Source of the DNA: Dulcicalothrix desertica PCC 7102
GTDB lineage: Bacteria > Cyanobacteriota > Cyanobacteriia > Cyanobacteriales > Nostocaceae
Assembly: GCF_003991905.1 (NCBI RefSeq)
Contig: NZ_RSCL01000002.1
Span: forward strand, 401,142-465,141
DNA: 64,000 bases
Direction: 5' to 3'
Below are positions 25,242 to 33,081 of the stretch, piece after piece. The notes under the pieces are model-generated. The model was given only the letters and a program-made list of their open reading frames with translations, did no database searches and was not told where the DNA came from. The position numbers were made by a program, and so were the translations under genes. The stretch's first letter is position 1. Every line of letters starts with the position of its first letter.

Positions 25242-28145
25242 TCAACGTGGTCTTAAATCATTATCTATTTCCACAATACCCCTAGAACCATCGATTCGCA
25301 CTCGTTGACCATCCTGTAATACCCATGTAGCATTGCGTACATCCATTATTGCAGGAATTCCGTATTCACGAGCAATAATGGCGCCGTGAGAAAGTCTTCC
25401 ACCTGCATCAGCAATAATTCCTTTGGCTCTAATTAAAATAGGCGCCCATCCAGAGTCTGTATAAGGCACAACTAATATTGTGTCGTCATCAATGTCGGGA
25501 ACTTCTTGGAGGTTACGCAGTACTTTTACCCTTCCTTCTGCTTGTCCGGGACTTGCACCAATACCGTGCATAACTTGGTCGGGCGCCAAAGCAGGCATTA
25601 AAGTAGGGACAATTGGGGGAGCAGTACCGTAAACAAGTAAAGGAGGGTTAAGTTGTCCATCGCGTTCGAGTTGGGAACGTCTACGATAAATTAATACTTG
25701 TAAGCGACTTATCTTTTCGGGAGTTGGTGCTTCTACGAGTTCGCGCACTTCTTGAAACTCTAAAAAGAAAATATCTCCTTTTTGCAGCAAAAAGCCTGCA
25801 TGTAAGAATTTATCTTCTAAAGCGATAAAGCTCCAGCGTAAATAAGCAAGTAGACGTGAGTAAACTTCGGTAACTTTTCCTTTCATGTCTACGCGACCCT
25901 GAACAAACAGAGGACGTTTTCTGCGTTTTTTGACCTTTGGTTGTTCAGAAAGCATGAACTGCACGAATAATCCTTTAATTTTTTCGGGTTCTTCTTTCCA
26001 AGTTGGGATAGCAATATCTGTGCCAACTTCGCTTAAGTAACCGTATTTATTTAAAAGAAATTCAAACGCTGTTAAGATTTTTTGCCCTTCTGTTGAAACA
26101 GCTAAGTCCTCAAATACATTATCGGGGTCAAATTCTGCGACACCTGTACGGTTTTCTGGTGGTGTTGCAGACAGTATTTGCTTTGCTTGTTGCGCTAGCT
26201 GTTGTAAATCACGTACTGCTGAGACTTCGGGAGTAAGTCTATTATCAATATCTGTATCTTTTACTTTAAATATTGCTTGTCTGAGTGCGGCACTCAACGG
26301 CGCCATAATGCTGTAGTAGGTGGCACGTTGTAATAACTCTAATATATAGTCAATGCGCGTGATTAATTTGGCTGCATCTAAGTCATCAACTATTTCTTGT
26401 GATAATTGTGACAGCCCAATACTAAAACGGCGCCGATTATCACGTTGAAACTCTTGTTTTAACGACAATTCGCGTCCAACTAACCGTAACAAGCCTGGTA
26501 AATTTCGTAACGTCGTATCAATTGCTGGCGCCGACATTTTGGCGCCTCGGGTTAAAAACTCTAAGCTTTCGGGTGGTAAACCCATACGGCGAAAAATTTG
26601 CCCTAACAGCGTAGCGTTAAAGTAAGCGTGGGAAAAATGAAGTGTGGCAGTATCATTAAAATCTAAACCAAGCGAACGCTCTCCCAAAACTACCGCAAAA
26701 ATTCCTCCCCAAACACCACAAGTTAAAGGACGATTAATCGACCAAGTTAAAGGACGAATTAATCCAGGAATTACTTCGGCAGCAATTTTACGTGTCCAAA
26801 TAGGCAGTAATGTCGTAATAGGACGTGCTTGGAGTACCCATAACGTCTGACCGTCATAACTCCACTCAATATCTTGAGGTATACCGTGATAACGTTCTTC
26901 AATATGACGAACTAAGTACGCGACTTGCTTGATAATGACTGGGGGTACTCTCCCTTGTCCTTCGAGATGGATAAATGAAACGTTGTCACTTTCCATTACA
27001 AACGCACGATATTGTTCGGGAGTGACACGACCAGATACTACTTGTGTGGGACTTCCCGGTAATGCTTCGATAACGATAGCATCCATTTCTTGGGTTACTG
27101 GGTCACGACTAAATGCCACACCAGAATAAACGCTACGAATTTGCTGCTGTATCAAAACAGCCATTGTAGATTCTTTAACATTTCTATCTTGCCGATACTG
27201 TGCTGCTCCTGGAGTGTTGTACGATGATTGAGTCCGCGCAATAGCAGTTTGTAATTCTTGTTTAGTAGTTACATTTAAAATACTTTCATATTGTCCAGCA
27301 GCAGAAGCATTTTCAGTATCTTCACCTACTGCCGAAGAACGTACTACTAAAGGTGATAATTCTGAGGGTTGAAGAAAATCAATCATTGGTTTTGGGTCTT
27401 CGTAGGGAAGTAATACCCATCCCTTGGGAACTGAATAACCCCAACGTTTAATTTCTGCTAACCTCGCAGCTTTGTTTCCAACAAAATTAGCATCAAGTTC
27501 ATCATCCAACGTCAAAATAGACTCGCTGTTTCCACGAAAAAAATTCATTGCAGCTTGCGAGTCAGGACTTGCTTGAGCTACAGGTAAGTCCATATCATCT
27601 TTGATTTGCTTGTAAATCCATCCAAGCAAACCAGCAAGTGCAATAGCTGCGACTATTCTAAAACCATCTTCGGCGTGAAGCACAGTAACAATAATTGGGA
27701 ATAAAAGTAACACTCCATACTGAGCAGCTTGTCGCGAACGGATTATACTAAAACTAACACCTGCGAGCAAAAACACAAAAAGTGCTGCCAACGGGTCATG
27801 AACTATAAAACCCCAAACAACATTCGTTGTTCCGGCGCCTTTTGCTATCCAGTACCTACCTAATACTAATGTAATTAGCGCTAGTAATTCCCATGCTGAA
27901 CCCGAAGGAAACACTGCGCGCGCGAGTAAAACTGCCGCAATTCCTTTAAATGCTTCCGACAACACAGCCAACATTCCTGCTGGCGTTCCCCCGTGGTAAA
28001 ACGCAGCAGAGACACCAATGTTACCAGTACCGAGTTGTGCCAATTGCTTCTTCGATACAATCTGTGTTACCCAAGCAATTAATGGCAAGGCGCCTAAGAG
28101 CGGGCAGATAACAAATATAACCAGTAAACCCCAGAGTTCAAGCAT
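25242..28145 (-). CDS. PlsY-like membrane domain fused to a PEP-synthase/PPDK-type phosphotransfer protein
   Basis: The protein has 967 residues. Residues 1-195 are hydrophobic and PlsY-like (QLGTGNIGVSAAF corresponds to the SGNIGATN motif), but the GHxxP and GGKG motifs are degenerate (LGRYWIAKGAGTTN), so acyltransferase activity is doubtful. Residues about 225-450 resemble the ATP-grasp domain of PEP synthase/PPDK (NKAARLAEI, VVRSSAVGEDTENASAAGQY, DIEWSYDGQTLWVLQARPIT). The C-terminus is a swivelling phosphohistidine domain with GGRLSHGAIIAREYGIPAI (H920). The classic C-terminal PEP/pyruvate-binding barrel is absent. It may transfer phosphate from ATP to an unknown membrane-linked acceptor; that is inference. 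Confidence 0.8.
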   Translation of the reverse strand: MLELWGLLVIFVICPLLGALPLIAWVTQIVSKKQLAQLGTGNIGVSAAFYHGGTPAGMLAVLSEAFKGIAAVLLARAVFPSGSAWELLALITLVLGRYWIAKGAGTTNVVWGFIVHDPLAALFVFLLAGVSFSIIRSRQAAQYGVLLLFPIIVTVLHAEDGFRIVAAIALAGLLGWIYKQIKDDMDLPVAQASPDSQAAMNFFRGNSESILTLDDELDANFVGNKAARLAEIKRWGYSVPKGWVLLPYEDPKPMIDFLQPSELSPLVVRSSAVGEDTENASAAGQYESILNVTTKQELQTAIARTQSSYNTPGAAQYRQDRNVKESTMAVLIQQQIRSVYSGVAFSRDPVTQEMDAIVIEALPGSPTQVVSGRVTPEQYRAFVMESDNVSFIHLEGQGRVPPVIIKQVAYLVRHIEERYHGIPQDIEWSYDGQTLWVLQARPITTLLPIWTRKIAAEVIPGLIRPLTWSINRPLTCGVWGGIFAVVLGERSLGLDFNDTATLHFSHAYFNATLLGQIFRRMGLPPESLEFLTRGAKMSAPAIDTTLRNLPGLLRLVGRELSLKQEFQRDNRRRFSIGLSQLSQEIVDDLDAAKLITRIDYILELLQRATYYSIMAPLSAALRQAIFKVKDTDIDNRLTPEVSAVRDLQQLAQQAKQILSATPPENRTGVAEFDPDNVFEDLAVSTEGQKILTAFEFLLNKYGYLSEVGTDIAIPTWKEEPEKIKGLFVQFMLSEQPKVKKRRKRPLFVQGRVDMKGKVTEVYSRLLAYLRWSFIALEDKFLHAGFLLQKGDIFFLEFQEVRELVEAPTPEKISRLQVLIYRRRSQLERDGQLNPPLLVYGTAPPIVPTLMPALAPDQVMHGIGASPGQAEGRVKVLRNLQEVPDIDDDTILVVPYTDSGWAPILIRAKGIIADAGGRLSHGAIIAREYGIPAIMDVRNATWVLQDGQRVRIDGSRGIVEIDNDLRPR

Positions 28146-28275
28146 CCTTAGATTTGGATTTTAGACCTGTCTTTAATGTAAAAGCTAGAATCTTAAAACA
28201 AAAACATTTCTTGATTTTTAGCTTGAATAAGTATATATGCTTAAGTGATATTTTTTAAGCGTATTTGAGATAAAT

Positions 28276-28320
28276 TGTAGAGACGTTACATGTAACGTCT
28301 CCACACACGTAACGTCTCTG
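28276..28320. repeat. GTAGAGACG-family palindrome
   Basis: TGTAGAGACGTTACA followed by TGTAACGTCTCCACA, and a further partial copy ACGTAACGTCTCTG. It is related to the palindromes at 2354 and 6811 and lies between two minus-strand genes. Confidence 0.8.
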
Positions 28321-28370
28321 ACAGAAAACGGTTTATAAAAATAAAATTATACAAGAGCGAGCGTCAATAC

Positions 28371-28511
28371 CTAACCGACAGCATAAGCCGATTGCAATGC
28401 CCAAAGAATTAGAGCAAATATAGAGCCTAACAGAACCACAGTCGAAATTGTCACTAGTTTAGGAGAGTCAGCACCATCGAACTTCATGATGCCACGGTTT
28501 AAGTCGGACAT
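28371..28511 (-). CDS. 46-aa single-helix membrane protein
   Basis: The protein begins MSDLNRGIMKFDGADSPKLV and then has one hydrophobic helix VTISTVVLLGSIFALILWAL, ending QSAYAVG. ATG 28511 is preceded by AGGATAAT. The length, single helix and conserved-looking N-terminus suggest a small thylakoid or photosystem-associated subunit. I recognise it only as the type of small protein conserved in cyanobacteria and cannot name it. The codon pattern and start signal make it a real gene in my view. Confidence 0.65.
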   Translation of the reverse strand: MSDLNRGIMKFDGADSPKLVTISTVVLLGSIFALILWALQSAYAVG

Positions 28512-28754
28512 AGCGTTATTATCCTATATAGACAGAATTGGGCATTTGCCCGCTTCGATTGTAGTCCTTTTACACGCAAAAGATGCATTCCTTTATAACG
28601 ATTTTGACTTCACTTTACAACAAAAGACATCACCATAATTACCGATGCCAAAAATAAATATAATCAGTAGTTTAACTGTCGCGTTTACGTTTATATTTTG
28701 CTAAAAATTTGTATAAGATATAACATTCGACCGTAATTTTTTCACAATAAATTA

Positions 28755-29699
28755 ATGATTGATGAGGCTAGGCAGGTAAAAGTTATGCTGGTAGCAGTTT
28801 TGGCTGTATGTTTAGGATTATTTATCGCGATTGAACTCGGGTTGCGGATACTATTTGGATTTGGCAACCCGCTAATTTACATTGGTGAAAAGGAAATTGG
28901 TTATTTACTTGCACCCAACCAACAAACTCGACGTAACGGTAATTATATAGAGATAAACGAGTATTCGATGCGTGGGGCGCCGATACAGACAACTCCCCCT
29001 CCTTCAACACAACGAGTATTTTTACTAGGAGACTCCATAGCAAACGGTGGATGGTGGACTGACCAGAAAAATACTATATCCAATTTGATAATGCAGTCGC
29101 TTAGCAGTAAAAACTCGCCAGCAGAAGTATTAAATGCATCAGCAAACTCTTGGGGACCGCGTAACGAACTCGCATATCTACAAAAATTTGGCACATTCAA
29201 CGCCTCTACAATTGTACTACTAATTAACACAGATGATTTATTTGCCACGGCGCCGACATCATTACCAGTAGGACGCGAGAAAAACTATCCCGACAAAAAA
29301 CCACCGCTTGCACTAGTTGAAATATATCAGCGTTATATTCAAAAATCTAAACCCATACCTGAACTTGAGAAAGTCCGACAAGAAGGGGGTGATAGAGTAG
29401 GTATTAATTTAGAAGCAATAGCCAAAATTCAAGATATTGCCACACAAAACAACAGTAAATTTGTTTTAGCGATGACACCCTTGAAACGGGAACTAGGGGA
29501 ACCAGGTTCTCGCGACTATGAAATAAAAGCACGTGCAAGACTTGATGAGTTTGTCAAAGCAAGACAAATTGATTATATTGATTTTCTGCCTTTGTTTAAT
29601 GGGCGCCAAAACTCAGAAAGTTTATACCACGACCACATTCACCTAAACTTACAGGGCAATCAATTTGTCAGTGAGGTCATAAAAAAAAGCTTATTGTAG
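28755..29699 (+). CDS. Membrane-anchored SGNH/GDSL hydrolase-like protein
   Basis: The protein has 314 residues. An N-terminal signal-anchor (VMLVAVLAVCLGLFIAIELG) is followed by block I VFLLGDSIANG (nucleophile serine) and, near the end, DHIHLNLQGN carrying the catalytic Asp/His pair. SGNH hydrolases act on esters or O-acetyl groups of sugars or lipids; the substrate is unknown. The stop codon lies inside a hairpin repeat (29695-29732). The gene is apparently monocistronic. Confidence 0.8.
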   Translation: MIDEARQVKVMLVAVLAVCLGLFIAIELGLRILFGFGNPLIYIGEKEIGYLLAPNQQTRRNGNYIEINEYSMRGAPIQTTPPPSTQRVFLLGDSIANGGWWTDQKNTISNLIMQSLSSKNSPAEVLNASANSWGPRNELAYLQKFGTFNASTIVLLINTDDLFATAPTSLPVGREKNYPDKKPPLALVEIYQRYIQKSKPIPELEKVRQEGGDRVGINLEAIAKIQDIATQNNSKFVLAMTPLKRELGEPGSRDYEIKARARLDEFVKARQIDYIDFLPLFNGRQNSESLYHDHIHLNLQGNQFVSEVIKKSLL

Positions 29700-29732
29700 G
29701 TTGGGTGGAGCCTTTGCGGAACCCAACCTACA
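29695..29732. terminator. Hairpin over the stop codon of the SGNH hydrolase gene
   Basis: TGTAGGTTGGGT pairs with ACCCAACCTACA around a 14-base loop. It is a dispersed repeat also present in part at 56798-56832. It sits between two converging genes and may end transcription in both directions. Confidence 0.6.
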
Positions 29733-29750
29733 ATCATATTAGCGGTTATG

Positions 29751-30272
29751 TTATACGGTGGTTTTGATAGGTTTTACAATGGTATTTACAGGCGCCGAAC
29801 AATAAATACACAATTCGTTTGCAATTTCAACAGCTTCTTGTGGGGTTTTATCTAGATACATTGCGGTTAATGCAAATTCTCTACCAGCACCGATAGCGCT
29901 AAATTCATTAATTTTCTCAACCAAATATCCATCAGAAATACGAAATATTTCTCCTTCCATACCCATTAAATAACTATTGCGTTTACCGAAAGTGTCATCT
30001 TTCTTTTTTGCCCATGTATAAAATTCAACAATATATTCTAACACTGCTTCTACTGTTGGTGCAGATGGTTTGTGATTGCGTGCAAATAACTGCATGAAAC
30101 TTAATTCCATTATCCAGCCAACACTACCTATTACAATATCGTTCACCTCAAATAGTTTTCCTTGTTCGTGTCCTGATACTCGTGAAGTCTCACTTAAGTA
30201 ACCACTCACACGGATACTATCTGCGGCAAAGACAAGTCTATCGGCATACTTTTTTGCAGCAACTACGCTCAT
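29751..30272 (-). CDS. Proteasome beta/HslV-like Ntn-hydrolase with possible N-terminal serine
   Basis: The protein has 173 residues. The start MSVVAAKKYADRLVFAADS matches the first strands of proteasome beta and HslV subunits. If Met1 is removed, Ser2 is 16 residues before D18, the same spacing as Thr1 to Asp17. FSAIGAGREFALTAMYLDK matches the AIGSGxxxAxAA segment. There is no separate ATPase partner nearby. It could be a small self-compartmentalising protease or another Ntn-hydrolase. The superfamily is fairly clear; activity is inferred. Confidence 0.7.
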   Translation of the reverse strand: MSVVAAKKYADRLVFAADSIRVSGYLSETSRVSGHEQGKLFEVNDIVIGSVGWIMELSFMQLFARNHKPSAPTVEAVLEYIVEFYTWAKKKDDTFGKRNSYLMGMEGEIFRISDGYLVEKINEFSAIGAGREFALTAMYLDKTPQEAVEIANELCIYCSAPVNTIVKPIKTTV

Positions 30273-30687
30273 AATTAATATTTTTGACTATAAAGTGCGA
30301 GAATCATAATATACATTTCTTTTATTTATCTCACAAGTAAAATTTCTACTTTTTTCATTAATCTCGCTATAAATAGATGATTTTTACCTGCTAATGTTCA
30401 AAGAAACCCGGTTTCTAAGTTTTTGTAATATAAATTAATTTATTTTAATAATTTAAGTTGTAATTAAGCCTGAATACCTACATATAAATTACTAAAGCTT
30501 CAAATCGTATATTTATGTTAAGTAATTTTCATAAAATTAGAAAACACCTGCACAATTAAAAATACAAGTTTTAGCTAAAACGTTTACAAAAAGCAATCGA
30601 ATAATATCGTTGCTGAAAGTGTGGCTTGAGGGGAAGTGACTCGCTATTCTTTAAAAACAAACCTGTAAACCGGAATGAGGCAATATT
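30273..30687. other. Intergenic region upstream of the pentapeptide-repeat gene
   Basis: A/T-rich spacer between divergent genes. The only structured element is the palindrome AGAAACCCGGTTTCT at 30402-30416. No gene seen. Confidence 0.65.
30402..30416. repeat. AGAAACCNGGTTTCT palindrome, single copy
   Basis: AGAAACCCGGTTTCT; family as at 8509. Confidence 0.85.
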
Positions 30688-31242
30688 ATGGATAAAAGTA
30701 TGCTCCTGAATCGGTACGCGGCAGGGGAACGCGACTTCAACGGAATTAGTTTACATTCCTTAAATCTTTCTGATATTGATTTAAGTGGTGCGAATTTAAG
30801 TGGTGCTGATTTAAGTGGCACCAACCTCAACCGTACAAATCTGAGTGGTTGTGATTTAAGTCGGGCAAATTTAACAGACGCAGACCTAAATAATGCCAAT
30901 TTAAGTGGTGCGAACTTGAGTGAAACAAATTTGATAGGCGCCGACTTAATTCACGCGAACATGGAAGCAACAAATCTTAGTCGCGCCGATTTGAGAAGTG
31001 CTAGCTTAGTTTTGGTCAACTTAGCGCGTGCCAACATGAGCGAAGCAGAATTAAGTGGTACTGACTTAAGTGGTGCCAACCTCTTCCATGCAAATTTAAC
31101 AGCCACAAACTTATATGAGGCAGAAATTACAGGTGCGGATTTAACGGGCGCCATTATTAGCGAAACAGAAATGAGCGCTGAAAAATCGCAAACAGGATTA
31201 TCCCATAAATGGGTAACTTGGGCAGGTCAAAAAACAAGTTAA
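30688..31242 (+). CDS. Pentapeptide-repeat protein
   Basis: The protein has 184 residues. After about 25 residues it consists of nearly continuous A(D/N)LxX pentapeptides (DLSGANLSGADLSGTNL and onward, to about residue 158), which fold as a right-handed quadrilateral beta-helix. The C-terminal tail EKSQTGLSHKWVTWAGQ is non-repeating. ATG 30688 is preceded by GGAATGAGG. Such proteins are numerous in filamentous cyanobacteria and no function is assigned. Confidence 0.88.
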   Translation: MDKSMLLNRYAAGERDFNGISLHSLNLSDIDLSGANLSGADLSGTNLNRTNLSGCDLSRANLTDADLNNANLSGANLSETNLIGADLIHANMEATNLSRADLRSASLVLVNLARANMSEAELSGTDLSGANLFHANLTATNLYEAEITGADLTGAIISETEMSAEKSQTGLSHKWVTWAGQKTS

Positions 31243-31273
31243 GCACCTAGAAAGTCCGGTGTGTGTCACGTAG

Positions 31274-31334
31274 GGTGCGTGAAAGGCTACACAAATCTGA
31301 ACCAAAACGTAAGATTATGTAGCTTTCACGCACC
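31274..31334. repeat. Long hairpin repeat
   Basis: GGTGCGTGAAAGGCTACA and TGTAGCTTTCACGCACC pair with a single bulge over more than 17 base pairs, downstream of the pentapeptide gene. It may serve as a terminator. Confidence 0.8.
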
Positions 31335-31481
31335 ATTCACTTCAACGCGCAATATGCATTCGATAAGTTTTACAATATATTTTCTGACGACGAATTATAA
31401 ATTTAAAATTAAAACAGCTTTATTTCTGACCAGCAGCAATGTAACGTAACAGATAACAAAAAATCGCTGAGGTTTTGAGTT

Positions 31482-31901
31482 ATGAAGGCTGCATCTATAA
31501 TTGAGACGGCAGAACATCCGACAAACGACCAACTTTGTACCATCGCCCGTACCTACATCTTAGAAGAACACGCGCGCGTTGGCGATAGAATTTACTACTG
31601 GGACAACTGGAACATCTCGGTTGGCGCCAATAGTAGTGCTAGCGAACCAACACTCGATAATGATACTTATTCTTGGGCGACAACACTATCGTGCGACATA
31701 ACCAATATAGAGGTTTCAGAACGTAATGACATTGAGCAAGAGTACTTAGTGACTGTAGCAGCAGATATTACGGTTGGCAGTGGCAGTAACTCAAACTTAT
31801 CCGAAACAGAAAATCAAGAAATAGAGTATGAAAAACATGTTTTCTTCTGCTATATCAAATCAATACAAGGAGACTATTTAGTTACCAGCGTTGAAGAATA
31901 G
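31482..31901 (+). CDS. Hypothetical protein (139 aa)
   Basis: ATG 31482 is preceded by GAGGT at 31469-31473. The protein is acidic and soluble. It has a helical start (NDQLCTIARTYILEEHARVG) and a beta-rich, Asn/Ser-rich second half (DITVGSGSNSNLSETENQ), ending YIKSIQGDYLVTSVEE. I do not recognise the family. A small TM protein may follow in the same direction. Confidence 0.5.
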   Translation: MKAASIIETAEHPTNDQLCTIARTYILEEHARVGDRIYYWDNWNISVGANSSASEPTLDNDTYSWATTLSCDITNIEVSERNDIEQEYLVTVAADITVGSGSNSNLSETENQEIEYEKHVFFCYIKSIQGDYLVTSVEE

Positions 31902-31973
31902 CTTTTGATTATAAGAGATGCTATACAATTTTGGCATCTCTATATTAATATAGGGCGCCGTCTTAATGAGAAA

Positions 31974-32129
31974 ATGTTGGTGAAAGCATCTAGAAAAGGC
32001 TTACGCACTACTAACCAACCGCGTTTACAAAAGCATACAGTTTTGATAATGGCGGTTTGTATAGCAGCTTTGATAATGCTAGCTATTGGGTTCACAACTT
32101 TTTATCGAAAACAACCTATTAATGATTGA
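31974..32129 (+). CDS. Small single-TM protein (about 51 aa)
   Basis: From ATG 31974 the protein is MLVKASRKGLRTTNQ, a basic cytosolic head, then VLIMAVCIAALIMLAIGFTTF, one transmembrane helix, and a short tail. An upstream TTG at 31905 would add 23 unlikely residues. It is unrecognised and weakly supported. Confidence 0.4.
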   Translation: MLVKASRKGLRTTNQPRLQKHTVLIMAVCIAALIMLAIGFTTFYRKQPIND

Positions 32130-32189
32130 TAGAACGGCACTCAATCATTTAAAATAAAAACTGAATACTTCTCAAGCTAGAATTTGTCT

Positions 32190-32501
32190 ATGCTATCTGT
32201 CAGTACGGAACACATTGAAGTGACACCAGAAGTACGTGGTGGAAAGCCACGTATTGCAGGAACTAGAATTGCAGTAGAAGATATTGTAGTAATGCATTTG
32301 AAAATGGGATTATCATTATCAGAAATTGCTGCTAAGTATAACTTATTGATGGCTAGTGTTCATGCCGCAATGGCATATTATTTTGATAATCAAGAAACTA
32401 TTGACTCTACGTTGACAGAAGATGAAGCATTTGTAGAAGCTTTTAAGCGTAGTCACCCTTCTCGTTTACAAGAAAAATTAAGGAATCTACGAGGTGAGTG
32501 A
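32190..32501 (+). CDS. DUF433 antitoxin-like protein
   Basis: The protein has about 103 residues from ATG 32190. RGGKPRIAGTRIAVEDIVVM is the DUF433 signature and the following LKMGLSLSEIAAKYNL is its helix-turn-helix. The C-terminal region would contact the partner. It overlaps the next gene, a DUF5615 PIN-like protein, by 8 bases. This is a recurrent VapBC-like gene pair in cyanobacteria. The role as antitoxin is inferred from pairing. Confidence 0.82.
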   Translation: MLSVSTEHIEVTPEVRGGKPRIAGTRIAVEDIVVMHLKMGLSLSEIAAKYNLLMASVHAAMAYYFDNQETIDSTLTEDEAFVEAFKRSHPSRLQEKLRNLRGE

Positions 32502-32829
32502 AAAAATAAAGTTTCATTTGGATGAAAATGCTGACCCAGCTATTGCTGCTGAATTGCGTCGTTATGGGATAGATGTAACTACGACACAAGAAGTTGGATT
32601 ACTCCATAAAAGCGATGAGGAACAATTAAAATTTATTTGTGAAAGTCAGCGTGTAATTTTTACCCAAGATACTGATTTTTTAAGAATTGCTAGTTACAGC
32701 CAAAATCACCCTGGCATTACTTACTGCCAAAAAGGAACTCGTTCCATCGGTGAGATAATTAGTGGATTAAGTTTAATTTACGAAGTTTTTTCACCTGCTG
32801 AGATGATTGGCCAAGTTGAGTTTTTGTAA
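32494..32829 (+). CDS. DUF5615 PIN-like nuclease, probable toxin
   Basis: The protein has 111 residues with a GTG start overlapping the DUF433 gene. KFHLDENADPAIAAELRRYG carries the first acidic residues and IFTQDTDFLRIA the central acidic cluster of PIN-like nucleases. Members of this family probably cleave RNA. The frame is complete and the acidic residues are kept, so it is likely functional. Confidence 0.82.
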   Translation: MSEKIKFHLDENADPAIAAELRRYGIDVTTTQEVGLLHKSDEEQLKFICESQRVIFTQDTDFLRIASYSQNHPGITYCQKGTRSIGEIISGLSLIYEVFSPAEMIGQVEFL

Positions 32830-33081
32830 TTATAATAAATCAATGCTGCCTTTATTCAGTCATCACAGCCGCTGTCCTAATCGCTGAGTCTCAAAATTAA
32901 TACTAAAATATCACTTGACAGTATGGAGACGTGGGAGATAGTTTTTCAGGCACCACTCCTTGAAAGAGAAAAGTATGTAGGTTGTGCTACCAGCCTTCAG
33001 TTTGAGTAGTCATCCGGAATTGTACTGATTTGTTGTGTTGAATTTCTCTAGAGGATTAAAAAAACTATTGAGAAAATTCTT

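Noticed and set aside
30651-31154. Minus-strand frames opposite the pentapeptide-repeat gene
   Set aside because: They arise from the reverse reading of the regular five-codon repeat and have no start signal.
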